Assembly (NCBI GenBank): GCA_020635725.1
Contig: JACJZF010000009.1
Span: 114,610 to 178,609, forward strand
Length of the DNA stretch: 64,000 nucleotides
Direction: 5' to 3'
Source: Flavobacteriales bacterium
GTDB taxonomy: Bacteria > Bacteroidota > Bacteroidia > Flavobacteriales_F > PHOS-HE28
Made by a program: the position numbers and the translations under genes
Shown: in pieces, positions 9,901 to 17,200 of the stretch
How positions within the stretch are numbered: position 1 is the stretch's first letter
Layout of the letters: every line of letters begins with the position of its first letter
Notes under the pieces: generated by a model
Seen by the model: the letters and a program-made list of their open reading frames with translations, nothing else
The model's database searches: none
What the model was told of the DNA's origin: nothing

Positions 9901-10009
9901 GGCCAATGTGCTGGTGCTGTGGTCCATGATCCTGCTGCTGTGCGTGGCGCTGCATCAGGAGCTCTTCCCGCGCCTTGGGCGCCTGTGGCCCACGCGCACG
10001 GCCCGCTGA
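6941..10009 (+). CDS. TerB-like / ABCG-type ATPase / ABC-2 permease fusion protein (1022 aa)
   Basis: A half-transporter with unusual extra domains. Residues 1-140 are helical and resemble a TerB (tellurite-resistance) domain, with the acidic segment HADGAVTPEEDEF. A strand-rich region (about 150-270, LLNGQRIGRDGHYLLSNGS) looks FHA-like. The ABC ATPase follows: Walker A GGSGSGKST near 286, signature ISGGQRKR near 391, Walker B VLFVDEPTSG near 412 and the H-loop VVIHQP near 446, arranged as in ABCG/White proteins. Six membrane helices fill about 593-1010, with a roughly 200-residue helical, charged insertion before the last helix. The substrate is unknown. The ATG at 6941 starts MSEKILKALLQ. 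The siaC gene converges from the other strand 6 bases past the stop. Confidence 0.85.
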   Translation: MSEKILKALLQLFAIIAKGDDLALAARPENAAILERFLRKQFSPEAALAHMARYQAFVRSFHNVGTEGRLGRKRASLNSVKALRICTQVNEELTQRQKFVVLLHLLEFIHADGAVTPEEDEFVMTVAETFNIEKKEFAQCRAFVCAEADTQVDADHLLYINASASNPMHRAKHLHAHGLDGEVRVLNIPSVNIYVMRYEGHDEVLLNGQRIGRDGHYLLSNGSSVRTPSGVPIYYSDILQAFMAKQGRARIVFRADGIEYTFPNGRVGLHELHLAEVSGKLIGIMGGSGSGKSTLLNVLNGNLVPSKGHVTINGIDVHAERARIRGVIGHVSQDDLLIEELTVFQNLFFNAKLSFGDLSDAQVEERTLRMLQTLGLYETKDLKVGSPLEKTISGGQRKRLNIALELIREPSVLFVDEPTSGLSSRDSENIMDLLKELALKGRLVFVVIHQPSSDIFKLFDRLLLMDQAGHPVYYGDPVDAVVYFKKVTGQVNSEVGQCQACGNVNPEQIFNILEARLVDEYGNETDQRRISPEAWNEVFRAQMEVRVAQVPDETSVPKSTFTIPDRLAQLKVYFKRDLLSKLANRQYVLINLLEAPVLAFFMSFFLKYYGATDAADYVYRANDNIPQYLFIAVIVALFLGLTVSAEEIIRDRKILAREKFLDLSWLSYLGSKLGIMFIISAIQTGLFVLVGSRVLGIESLGWAHWLVLFSTSCFANVLGLNVSATFNSAKVIYILIPVLIIPQLLFSGIIVKFDKLHPWFASQRSVPVIGNIMASRWAYEALAVTQFMENPYERQFYAFDQRMKTANWKKDLWLSDLQNRVEEARQGLSGGADPEELARSIALLRNELSKEETELKGFTVNGLDRLTPESYDAELLDEVQRKLDLLTQHYRAAYKEAERQKELLIGQLTATEEDRAAYFQLLDHYRNDGLADVVTNKNDLHVIVEHDGELIRKSDPVYLEPARSGLFSAQFYAPAKRIMGMRMSTLWANVLVLWSMILLLCVALHQELFPRLGRLWPTRTAR

Positions 10010-10015
10010 AGAGTG

Positions 10016-10408
10016 TCAGTCGCCGCTGACCTCGGCGATCTGGATCATCTTGAAGGGGATGTTGATGATCCCGGAGTAATCCTCGCCGGCTTCGAGCATG
10101 TCCTCGTCATCGGCCTCGTAATGCCAGAGCACGGTCACTTCGTGGCCGGATGCACGGATCGGTTCCAATTTCTTGAAGACATCGAGGATGCACTTCGAGG
10201 AGCTCGTATTGAAGTACTCGAGCTGCACGTGCAGCGCGGTCTTCGCGTTCGGCTGACGGCCGTACCTGTCGATCCAATCGATCAGGGGCTTGTAGAAGTC
10301 GATGCTGTTCTCGGGGATGGAGCGGCCCTTGAGCTCCAGGAGCCCCGTGGCCGGGTCGAAGTGCACGTAGGGCGTTTTGGGACTACCGTCGAGGTGGAGC
10401 GGTTCCAT
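10016..10408 (-). CDS. siaC: SiaC-family regulatory phosphoprotein (DUF1987)
   Basis: 130-residue cytoplasmic protein of the DUF1987 family. In Pseudomonas aeruginosa, SiaC is phosphorylated on a threonine by the SiaB kinase and dephosphorylated by the SiaA phosphatase; the unphosphorylated form activates the diguanylate cyclase SiaD. Here Thr68 lies in EYFNTSSSK, matching the conserved phosphosite motif, and LKGRSIPENSIDFYKPLI near residue 26 is also typical. The siaB gene is immediately upstream (11 bases), so the pair is an operon. No siaD-like cyclase is visible in the window; the partner output protein in this lineage is unknown. Confidence 0.88.
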   Translation of the reverse strand: MEPLHLDGSPKTPYVHFDPATGLLELKGRSIPENSIDFYKPLIDWIDRYGRQPNAKTALHVQLEYFNTSSSKCILDVFKKLEPIRASGHEVTVLWHYEADDEDMLEAGEDYSGIINIPFKMIQIAEVSGD

Positions 10409-10419
10409 GGCGTTCTGGT

Positions 10420-10986
10420 CTAGGTGTTCACATTCACATTCAGGCTGAAGAAGGCGCTGTCCTGGTCGTAGGGCACGAAGGCGTATTCGAGCTTGCCTCC
10501 GCTGCGCCGGGCGATATCGATCATGCCGAGGCCGCCGCCGCCCGCGCTGGAGTAGGTGCCATCAGCCAGCTTCGCTCGGTACCATTCGCGCAGATCGTCG
10601 GCGCTGAGCGCATTGATCCGATCGAGATGGTCCTTGAGGTGATCCACCTCCGAGCCCGCCATGAAATTGCCGGTGAGCACGGAGTAACCGGTATCGGTGC
10701 TGGCGATCATGACCATGCCGTGGGGGTCCTTGGTCTGCTGCACCGTGCCCTGCTCTGCGCGCAGGTGCCCGTTATGGTGATAGAGATTCTGCAAGCATTC
10801 GATCACCACGTTGAACACACGCTTGCGGGAGCGCTGATCCACCTCGATGCCATCGAGCTTGCGTTCCACTAGGCCCAGCAGCACGGTGATCAGTTCCGGG
10901 GTAAGGCTCCCCTTGAAGGAGAGCATGATACGCCGGCGCTCCAAGCCGTCGTAGAGGTCGTGGATGCTATCGAGCAATTCAGGCAT
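10420..10986 (-). CDS. siaB: SiaB-family protein kinase (DUF6272)
   Basis: Histidine-kinase-like ATPase fold protein expected to phosphorylate the SiaC protein coded next door. Visible ATPase features are the N-box-like FNVVIECLQNLYHHN (Glu and Asn for Mg-ATP) and the glycine-rich GGGGLGMIDIARRSGG near the C-terminus. The start is placed at the internal ATG at 10986 (MPELLDSIHDLYDG), giving 188 residues as in the family; the longer frame upstream looks non-coding. It is transcribed first in a two-gene operon with siaC, and away from the methyltransferase gene. Confidence 0.85.
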   Translation of the reverse strand: MPELLDSIHDLYDGLERRRIMLSFKGSLTPELITVLLGLVERKLDGIEVDQRSRKRVFNVVIECLQNLYHHNGHLRAEQGTVQQTKDPHGMVMIASTDTGYSVLTGNFMAGSEVDHLKDHLDRINALSADDLREWYRAKLADGTYSSAGGGGLGMIDIARRSGGKLEYAFVPYDQDSAFFSLNVNVNT

Positions 10987-11104
10987 CGTTGGCTGTCGGA
11001 GAGCTTGACAAAGCAAATCGGGGGCGACCGCCGACCTCTGGTAAGGCCCAGTGGAGTTATCCACGCAGAATTGTGAGCGCCCCCCTCTGCTGTGGCGCGC
11101 CAGT

Positions 11105-11112
11105 TACTTTCG
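11105..11112 (+). promoter_or_regulatory. -7 promoter box TACTTTCG
   Basis: Matches the Bacteroidota -7 pattern TAnnTTTG with C for T at position 7. It ends 9 bases before the methyltransferase ATG, implying a leader of only a few bases. Confidence 0.6.
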
Positions 11113-11121
11113 CGACCCGCA

Positions 11122-11844
11122 ATGGGATGGTACAGGCATTGGTTCGGCACGCCGTATTACGCGCTGCTCTACGGGCACCGCGATGATGCCGAGGCCGCGG
11201 CATGGGTCGATGCCATCCTGCAACGATGGAACCTGCCCCCTGGCAGCACCTTGCTCGACCTGGCCTGCGGCCGGGGAAGGCATGCACGGCACTTCGCCGC
11301 GCATGGCCTGCGCGTGACCGGCGCCGATATCTCCGCGGAGAGCATCGGCCTGGCGCGCGCGAACGTGCCCGATGCCCGCTTCCTGGTGCACGACATGCGC
11401 ACGCCCATTCCAGGCACGCGGTTCGACGCGATCTGCTGCTTGTTCACAAGCCTGGGCTACTTCGATCAGCTTTCCGACGACCAGCGCGTGCTCGATGCCG
11501 TGAGCGCCATGCTGCCTAGCGGCGGCCGGTTCGTGCTGGATTTCATGAACACGCCCGTGGTGCTGCGCGACCTCGTGGCCCACGAGGAGGTCAACTGCGG
11601 CGATGTGCGCTTCAGCATAGACCGGCGACTCGACTCCGATGTGCTCGTGAAGCGGATCGTCGCCATGGACAGCTCCGGCGAGCACCGGTTCGAGGAGCGC
11701 GTGCAGGCGCTGGAGCCCGAGCAGATCGCGGCCATGGCCCTCAAGGCCGGTCTGGAGATCGATGATCGCACGGATGGCCCGGTGCTTTCTGCTTACGATC
11801 GCGAACGTTCCAGCCGCTTCGTTCTTTGGACCCGCAAGCCGTAG
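11122..11844 (+). CDS. Class I SAM-dependent methyltransferase
   Basis: 240-residue cytoplasmic enzyme. Motif I is LLDLACGRGRHARHFA near residues 43-58, the glycine-rich SAM-binding loop; VTGADISAESIGLARAN is motif II with the acidic residue that binds the ribose, and FDAICCLFTSLGYF is motif IV. The C-terminal part (EERVQALEPEQIAAMALKAGL) is typical of Methyltransf_25 small-molecule enzymes. The substrate is unknown. The start at 11122 (MGWYRHWFGTPYYALLYGHRD) is favoured by the -7 box just upstream. A ZIP transporter gene begins 1 base after the stop, so the two are co-transcribed. Confidence 0.85.
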   Translation: MGWYRHWFGTPYYALLYGHRDDAEAAAWVDAILQRWNLPPGSTLLDLACGRGRHARHFAAHGLRVTGADISAESIGLARANVPDARFLVHDMRTPIPGTRFDAICCLFTSLGYFDQLSDDQRVLDAVSAMLPSGGRFVLDFMNTPVVLRDLVAHEEVNCGDVRFSIDRRLDSDVLVKRIVAMDSSGEHRFEERVQALEPEQIAAMALKAGLEIDDRTDGPVLSAYDRERSSRFVLWTRKP

Positions 11845-11845
11845 C

Positions 11846-12559
11846 ATGACCAGCATCGTAGCCCTCGTATTCTTCGCTCTGCCTCTGCTCGCCGGGGCAG
11901 CCGTTCGCCTGGTGGGGCCAGGGCGGCGCTGGCTCCGGCTGCTCCTCTCGTTCAGCGGCGCCTTCCTGGTGAGCGTGGTCTTCCTGCATATGCTGCCGGA
12001 GCTGTACGAGACCGAAGGAGCCATGGTGGGTGCATGGGTGCTCGCTGGATTCCTGCTGCAGGTGGTGCTGGAGTTCTTCAGCTCGGGCATCGAGCACGGC
12101 CATATCCATGTGCATGAGCATACGGGGCTCCGCCACCATCCCCTTCCTTGGATCACGCTGGCAAGCCTCAGCCTGCACTCCTTCGCTGAGGGCATGCCCT
12201 TCGCTGATGCGCATGTGGCCGGCGACCTGCCTTTCGTCACCGGGGTGGTGCTGCATAAAGTGCCCATGGCCGTGGCGCTGGCTACGGTGCTGCTGCGCTC
12301 CGAGGTGCCCGTGACCTGGAGTTGGGTCATGCTGGGGCTCTTCGCGGTGGCCGCACCGGCAGGCATGTGGGCCGGTCATCTGGCCGGGGCGTGGTTGGAT
12401 GGCCACTTCCTGCAGCACATGCTGGCCCTGGCCATTGGCATGCTGCTTCACATCGGCACCACCATCATCTTCGAGAGCTCGCCCGAGCACCGGTTCAACG
12501 CCACGCGTTTCGTGGCCGTGCTGGCAGGCGTGGTGCTGGCGGCCCTCTCCGTACACTGA
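11846..12559 (+). CDS. ZIP-family divalent metal transporter
   Basis: 237-residue inner-membrane protein with about eight hydrophobic helices. The metal-site motifs of ZIP proteins are visible: HSFAEGMP in helix 4 and VLHKVPMAVAL in helix 5. The preceding loop is histidine-rich (EHGHIHVHEHTGLRHH), the usual metal-sensing or binding loop. It is likely to import zinc or another divalent cation. The ATG at 11846 lies right after the methyltransferase stop. No metal-responsive regulator is adjacent. Confidence 0.87.
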   Translation: MTSIVALVFFALPLLAGAAVRLVGPGRRWLRLLLSFSGAFLVSVVFLHMLPELYETEGAMVGAWVLAGFLLQVVLEFFSSGIEHGHIHVHEHTGLRHHPLPWITLASLSLHSFAEGMPFADAHVAGDLPFVTGVVLHKVPMAVALATVLLRSEVPVTWSWVMLGLFAVAAPAGMWAGHLAGAWLDGHFLQHMLALAIGMLLHIGTTIIFESSPEHRFNATRFVAVLAGVVLAALSVH

Positions 12560-12599
12560 TTTTCTCGTGAATCGCGCAATGATCACGCTGGCGTGCCGT

Positions 12600-12625
12600 T
12601 ACTTTGCGGAACAAAGTACTTTGCG
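12600..12625 (+). promoter_or_regulatory. Two direct copies of TACTTTGCG ahead of a membrane-protein gene
   Basis: TACTTTGCG occurs at 12600-12608 and again at 12617-12625, directly abutting the ATG at 12626. Both resemble the -7 box. The upstream copy is better placed to fire transcription; the downstream copy would give a start inside the gene, so it may instead bind a regulator. Confidence 0.45.
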
Positions 12626-13297
12626 ATGATGTCCAACGACCCCTTGAACGAGCTCGCGCACATCCGCGGGCTGATGGACCGCAGCACGCGCTTCCTGAGC
12701 CTGAGTGGGCTCAGCGGTGTGGTGGCCGGCGCGGTGGCGCTGGTGGGCGCATATGCCGCACGCGCGCATCACAAGGCGTTGCTGTGGGAGGAGGCGGCTT
12801 CGGGTCAGGCGAGCTCGGCGCTGGTGAATGCGGATCCCGCTGCGCAGCGCGTGTGGTGGGAGCATGTGAGCTTCCTCCTGGTCGACGGGGCCACCGTGCT
12901 GCTGCTCGCATTGCTCGGAGCATTCTGGTTCACCTGGCGTCGCTCCAGGCGAATGGGGCAGGGGCTATGGGATGCGAGCGCGCGTCGCATGGCCATCAAC
13001 CTCTTTGTGCCCTTGGCTTTCGGCGGGCTCTTCGCGCTGGCCTTGGTTTTCCATGGCGCGGTGCACCTGCTGCCTGCGGCCACGTTGCTCTTCTACGGCC
13101 TTGGCTTGCTGAATGCGGCCAAGTACACCTTAGATGAGATACGCTGGCTCGGTCTCAGCGAGGCCTCGCTCGGCGTGGTGGCCGCGTTCTGGGCCGATGC
13201 GGGCCTGCTCTTCTGGGCCCTTGGCTTCGGGGTGCTGCACATCCTCTACGGCGGAATCATGTACATGCGCCACGAGCGCAGCGGCGCCCAGGCATGA
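12626..13297 (+). CDS. Four-helix membrane protein of unknown function
   Basis: 223-residue inner-membrane protein with a cytoplasmic N-terminus (MMSNDPLNELAHIRGLMDRS), then four hydrophobic segments near residues 28-45, 88-108, 125-150 and 175-205. No catalytic motif is seen. It overlaps the next gene, a small winged-helix protein, by the four bases ATGA. This is a common Bacteroidota arrangement in which the DNA-binding protein is translationally coupled to a membrane partner. Function unknown; a signalling or stress role is only an inference. ATG 12629 is an equally possible start. Confidence 0.7.
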   Translation: MMSNDPLNELAHIRGLMDRSTRFLSLSGLSGVVAGAVALVGAYAARAHHKALLWEEAASGQASSALVNADPAAQRVWWEHVSFLLVDGATVLLLALLGAFWFTWRRSRRMGQGLWDASARRMAINLFVPLAFGGLFALALVFHGAVHLLPAATLLFYGLGLLNAAKYTLDEIRWLGLSEASLGVVAAFWADAGLLFWALGFGVLHILYGGIMYMRHERSGAQA

Positions 13298-13581
13298 TCG
13301 ATCGGCTCCATAAGGCCTTCGAGAGCCGGGTGCGCTTGGGCATCATGGCGGTGCTGGTGGTGAACCAATGGGTGGACCACGCGCAATTGAAGGAGTTGCT
13401 GGGCGTTACCGACGGCAACCTGGCGAGCCATTTGGCCGCGCTGGAGGAACTGAAGTACGTGCAGGTGCGCAAGCGTTTCCTGGGCAAGCGGCCCAACACG
13501 AGTTACCGATGCACGGCGACCGGTGAACGCGCCTTCCGCGACCATATCGATGCGATTGAAGGACTCATCCCCAAACCCTGA
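13294..13581 (+). CDS. Winged-helix transcriptional regulator (95 aa)
   Basis: Short MarR/ArsR-like DNA-binding protein (winged-helix domain of the PF13601 type). The recognition-helix region reads LKELLGVTDGNLASHLAALEEL at about residues 32-53, followed by the wing KYVQVRKRFLGKRPNTSYRCTATG. There is no sensor domain. It is coupled by ATGA overlap to the upstream membrane protein and lies 3 bases ahead of a DUF4173-type membrane gene, so it probably controls this operon. The two TACTTTGCG copies upstream of the operon are candidate operator sites. Confidence 0.85.
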   Translation: MIDRLHKAFESRVRLGIMAVLVVNQWVDHAQLKELLGVTDGNLASHLAALEELKYVQVRKRFLGKRPNTSYRCTATGERAFRDHIDAIEGLIPKP

Positions 13582-13584
13582 TCC

Positions 13585-15144
13585 ATGCCCGACCTCAAGA
13601 ACTGGTTACAGGCCCAAACAACGGCGCTGATCGCGCTGCTCGTCGCTTTCATCTTCGATCGACTGTTCTATGGTATGGCGGTGGGTGTGAATCTCCCCCT
13701 GTTCGTGCTGCTGATCTCCGCCCTGCTCGTGCATGATCTCGGATGGACAGCCCTGAGCATGCCGGCGCGCTGGGCGATGCTCGGCACCGGGATAGCCGCG
13801 GCGATGACGGTGGTGCACGGCAGCATCATCGCTCCGGTGATGACGGTCATCGGCACCATCGGATTCACGGCGCTCGCCCATCACCGTGCCCTCCGCAGCC
13901 TCCCATTCGCCTGGCTGCAAGGCCTGGCGAACTACCTCGCGCTGCCCGCAGCCGCCGTGCAGGGTGTGGGTGATGCCGTGCCAGAACGGTCCGCGGCCCG
14001 CACCAGTTGGCGCTGGACTCGCCTATCTGTTCTGCCGATCCTCGCGCTGATCGTCTTCTTCCAGCTTTACCGCGTCGGCAATCCGCGGTTCGAGCACCTC
14101 ACCGCCGGATTCCTCGATGGCCTCTGGGATGCGATCTCCGCATTGATCGAGAAGGTCCTGACGGCACATACCCTCTTCTTCCTCTTCGCGCTGATCCTCT
14201 CCGCCGGTCTGCTGAAGCGCTATGCGCCAGACTTGGTACTGCAGTGGGAACGGTCCTGCGGCGATGGCTTGATGCGGCTTCGGCGGAAACGGCCGCACTG
14301 GCTCAGCCCGTTGCCCATGAACGCGCTGGACAGGGAGCGGCGAAAGGGCATGCTGCTGCTGATCCTGGTGAACCTGTTGCTGCTCGTGGTGAACGCGATC
14401 GACATCAATTGGGTCTGGTTCGGCTTCACGGTGCCGGAGGGCTTCAGCCTGAAGCAATTCGTGCACGAGGGAACCTACGCGCTCATCTTCAGCATCCTGC
14501 TCAGCATCGCGGTGGTGCTCTGGCTCTTCCGCGGCAATCAGAACTTCTACGTGCGCAGCACGGGCCTGCGGCGGCTGGCCCTCTTGTGGGTGGCGCAGAA
14601 CGGGGTGCTGGCCATCTCGGTGTTCCTGCGCAACTGGCACTACATCAGCTTCCACGGCCTGGCCTACAAGCGGGTCGGGGTGATCGTATTCCTGGTGCTC
14701 GTGCTGGTCGGGCTGATCACCCTTTTCCTGAAGGTACGCGACCGCAAGAGCCTCTACTACCTGCTGCGCGTGAACACGTGGGCGGCCTTCGCGCTGCTCG
14801 TCGGGCTCACCACGATCGATTGGGACAGCTTCATCGTACGGGTGAACCTTCGGCATGCCAATCCGGGCGAGATCGATATCGACAATTACCTCGCGATGAG
14901 CGACAAGGTGCTGCCGCTGCTCTACGCCAACATCGACCTGGTGGAGCAGCAGATGGAACGGCATAAGCACAATCGTGTGCGCTGGGTGGAGCACCTGGAG
15001 CCGATGGCCTTCCGAAGCGCGCTCGATGCCAAGCGCGATGCGTTCGCTGAGCGCCTCGCCACGCAGCATTGGCAGGAGTGGACCTGGGCGGATGCGCGCA
15101 CGTTCCATGCCTTGTATCCCGAAGCACAGCGAGTCGATGGATAG
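13585..15144 (+). CDS. DUF4173/DUF4153-type polytopic membrane protein
   Basis: 519-residue inner-membrane protein with roughly 12 hydrophobic segments from residue 12 to 410 and a soluble C-terminal tail of about 110 residues. The tail contains NLRHANPGEIDIDNYLAMSDKVLPLLY, where the family keeps a conserved N-x(n)-DxxYL pattern. Members are widespread and uncharacterised, often beside small regulators. It is third in the cassette after the four-helix protein and the winged-helix regulator. Its stop overlaps the following EEP-family gene by 8 bases, suggesting one long transcript. Confidence 0.75.
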   Translation: MPDLKNWLQAQTTALIALLVAFIFDRLFYGMAVGVNLPLFVLLISALLVHDLGWTALSMPARWAMLGTGIAAAMTVVHGSIIAPVMTVIGTIGFTALAHHRALRSLPFAWLQGLANYLALPAAAVQGVGDAVPERSAARTSWRWTRLSVLPILALIVFFQLYRVGNPRFEHLTAGFLDGLWDAISALIEKVLTAHTLFFLFALILSAGLLKRYAPDLVLQWERSCGDGLMRLRRKRPHWLSPLPMNALDRERRKGMLLLILVNLLLLVVNAIDINWVWFGFTVPEGFSLKQFVHEGTYALIFSILLSIAVVLWLFRGNQNFYVRSTGLRRLALLWVAQNGVLAISVFLRNWHYISFHGLAYKRVGVIVFLVLVLVGLITLFLKVRDRKSLYYLLRVNTWAAFALLVGLTTIDWDSFIVRVNLRHANPGEIDIDNYLAMSDKVLPLLYANIDLVEQQMERHKHNRVRWVEHLEPMAFRSALDAKRDAFAERLATQHWQEWTWADARTFHALYPEAQRVDG

Positions 15145-16090
15145 CACGATCCTAGCCATGCGAGGAATGGTCAGCCGATACCGGGAACCCCTGGGAACGG
15201 CCTTGGTGCTGGCTTTCGTGAGCGTGCTTGTACTGGACCCGGAAACGTACGCGGTGATGCTGTTGCGGGCCTTCATGCCCTGGTGGGCATCGCTTCTCCT
15301 GGCGGGATCCTTGGTCGCGGCTTGGAGGCGCCTGAGCTGGCTCGGAGTGGCCATGCTCGCTGGTGCGTTCGTCGCCCATGCGGAGTGGAACGTATTCGAG
15401 CAAGCTGTACACGAGGATGGCGACGCACGGAAGCTGCGCGTGGCGCAACTCAACGTGTGGCAATCGAATGATGCGCATGCGGACATCGTCGCAACCATCC
15501 GTCGCAGCGGTGCGGATGTGGTCAGCGTGCAGGAGGTGAGCCCCGAGTGGGCCGAGGCCTTGCGCGACGGTCTCGCTGATCAGTACCCGTATCAGCTTCT
15601 GCGGCCGCGTACTGATTGTTATGGCATCGCCCTGCTGAGCCGTAGACCCTTGTTGCGCCCCCATGTGCTACCGGTCGCAGGGAACGTCTTTCTGGAAGCG
15701 GATGTTGAAGTAGGGGAGGATAAGGTGCACGTGATCGCCGCCCATGCCACCTCACCCACGGGTCTGGCGGACTTTCATCGGCGCAATGAGCAGCTCCTGC
15801 GCCTTGCGGAGCTGGTCAGATCCATGGACGGGACGGTTCTCCTCCTTGGTGACCTGAACACCGTTCACTGGGATGACACCTATCGACGACTGTGCATGCG
15901 AAGCGGCGCGCATCCGTTGAACCCATCCACGCAGATGACTTGGCCTGCCATTGGTCCGATGGCACTTATTCCATTGGATCACGCCTTGGTCAAGGGCGAA
16001 GTGCAATCGGGCCGTGTTGACAGTTTCCGCATCGCCGGCAGCGACCACCGCGGCTTGCTGGCGGAGATACGCCTTGGCCATGCGCCCTGA
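15137..16090 (+). CDS. Membrane-anchored endonuclease/exonuclease/phosphatase-family protein
   Basis: 317 residues: two or three N-terminal hydrophobic helices (to about residue 85), then an EEP catalytic domain outside the membrane. The signature residues are visible: LNVWQSND (metal-site Asn), VVSVQEVSPEW (catalytic Glu), LLLGDLNTVHWDD (Asp-Leu-Asn) and SFRIAGSDHRGL (Asp-His). Members include YafD-like proteins of unknown substrate as well as DNases and phospholipases, so the reaction is left open. The ATG at 15137 overlaps the previous gene; ATGs at 15158 and 15167 are alternatives. Its 3' end overlaps the next membrane gene by 11 bases. Confidence 0.8.
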   Translation: MDSTILAMRGMVSRYREPLGTALVLAFVSVLVLDPETYAVMLLRAFMPWWASLLLAGSLVAAWRRLSWLGVAMLAGAFVAHAEWNVFEQAVHEDGDARKLRVAQLNVWQSNDAHADIVATIRRSGADVVSVQEVSPEWAEALRDGLADQYPYQLLRPRTDCYGIALLSRRPLLRPHVLPVAGNVFLEADVEVGEDKVHVIAAHATSPTGLADFHRRNEQLLRLAELVRSMDGTVLLLGDLNTVHWDDTYRRLCMRSGAHPLNPSTQMTWPAIGPMALIPLDHALVKGEVQSGRVDSFRIAGSDHRGLLAEIRLGHAP

Positions 16091-16841
16091 TATCCGCCGT
16101 GCCTTCGCCTGGATGACGGTGTTCTACATCGCCATGGCCTATCTCGAGAGCGCCGTGGTGGTGTACCTGCGTGCGCTATACTACCCAGAGGGCTTCGACT
16201 TCCCGCTGGTGCCCATGCGGGGATCGCTCGTGGCCACCGAAGTATGGCGCGAGGCGGCCACCTTGCTCATGCTGCTCGCACCGGCAGCGTTGATCACGCG
16301 ATCGCGCATCGAGCGCTTCGCCTGGTTCTGCTTCGGATTCGGCGTTTGGGACATCTTCTACTATGTCTGGTTGAAGGTCCTGCTGGATTGGCCCAGCAGC
16401 CTCGCAAGCCGCGATCTGCTCTTCTTGATCCCGGTGCCCTGGGTCGGACCGGTTTGGGCGCCGTGCATCATCTCGGTCGGCTTGATCCTTCTGGCGCTGG
16501 TGATCCTTCATGGCCGCACGCGCTCGGCGAGCTATCGCATACCCGCTTGGAGCTGGATCGCGTTGGTGTCGGGTGCCGCGCTCATGATCGTCTCCTTCAC
16601 CCTGGACCCGTTGCTGCGCGCCGAAGAGCTGCACGCGGCATCGAGCATGCGGTCACTGGGGGAAGCCGGCGCCATCGCGCTCATGAACGGGCGTGAATAC
16701 ATCCCAGCGCATTTCCCGTGGCCTTGGTTCGTAGCAGGGCTCATCCTGGCGCTCATGGGGCTGCTCTTCGCTGCTCGGAGGGCGGGTGTGGAAAATTCCG
16801 AAACCCTGCCGGACGCAACCTCGTTTGAAGGGCGCGTCTAG
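16080..16841 (+). CDS. Polytopic membrane protein of unknown function (253 aa)
   Basis: Start at the ATG at 16080 inside the previous gene's last codons gives MRPDIRRAFAWMTVFYIAMAY, a positive N-terminus leading into a helix. About six or seven hydrophobic helices follow, with acidic residues in the first helix (YLESAVVVYLRALYYPEGFDFPLVP) and the motif FGVWDIFYYVWLKVLLDWP in the middle. That last segment recurs in uncharacterised Bacteroidota and Acidobacteriota membrane proteins to my recollection, but no function is known. A 107-residue membrane protein follows 3 bases later. Confidence 0.65.
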   Translation: MRPDIRRAFAWMTVFYIAMAYLESAVVVYLRALYYPEGFDFPLVPMRGSLVATEVWREAATLLMLLAPAALITRSRIERFAWFCFGFGVWDIFYYVWLKVLLDWPSSLASRDLLFLIPVPWVGPVWAPCIISVGLILLALVILHGRTRSASYRIPAWSWIALVSGAALMIVSFTLDPLLRAEELHAASSMRSLGEAGAIALMNGREYIPAHFPWPWFVAGLILALMGLLFAARRAGVENSETLPDATSFEGRV

Positions 16842-16844
16842 AGC

Positions 16845-17168
16845 ATGAACAGCAAATCGAAAATGGTAGCGGAAGCTAGATTATTCGTCAGGCTGGGCGT
16901 GCTCTCGACCCTGGGGTTCGTGTTCTACTACGCCCACCTCTTCTTCGGTCTCTTGGACAATGTCTTGGTCTTCAAGACGCTCGCCATCACCTTTCTGCTG
17001 GCGACCATTCCCCTGCCGATCATCGCCATGAACAGCAGGAAGCTCTTTCCTGAGCTTTCCCGCAGCGGACAGAGCATCCTCACCTTCGCCACGGCCATGC
17101 TGCTCTTCCATCACTTCCTCATGACCTTCATTTTCGTCATGTTCCTGCGTGGCGAATCCGTGCTCTAG
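16845..17168 (+). CDS. Small membrane protein of unknown function (107 aa)
   Basis: Three hydrophobic segments (about residues 14-36, 41-60, 78-102) separated by short charged loops; starts MNSKSKMVAEARLFVRLG. No motif is recognised. It lies 3 bases after the preceding membrane gene, so it is probably the last gene of the operon running from 12626. Function unknown. Confidence 0.6.
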   Translation: MNSKSKMVAEARLFVRLGVLSTLGFVFYYAHLFFGLLDNVLVFKTLAITFLLATIPLPIIAMNSRKLFPELSRSGQSILTFATAMLLFHHFLMTFIFVMFLRGESVL

Positions 17169-17188
17169 AGGAGCGGCCCCGCGGCAAG

Positions 17189-17196
17189 TACCTTGC
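17189..17196 (+). promoter_or_regulatory. -7-like box TACCTTGC
   Basis: Close to TAnnTTTG and only 4 bases before the NRDE gene ATG at 17201, which would make the transcript leaderless or nearly so. Confidence 0.4.
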
Positions 17197-17200
17197 GGCC

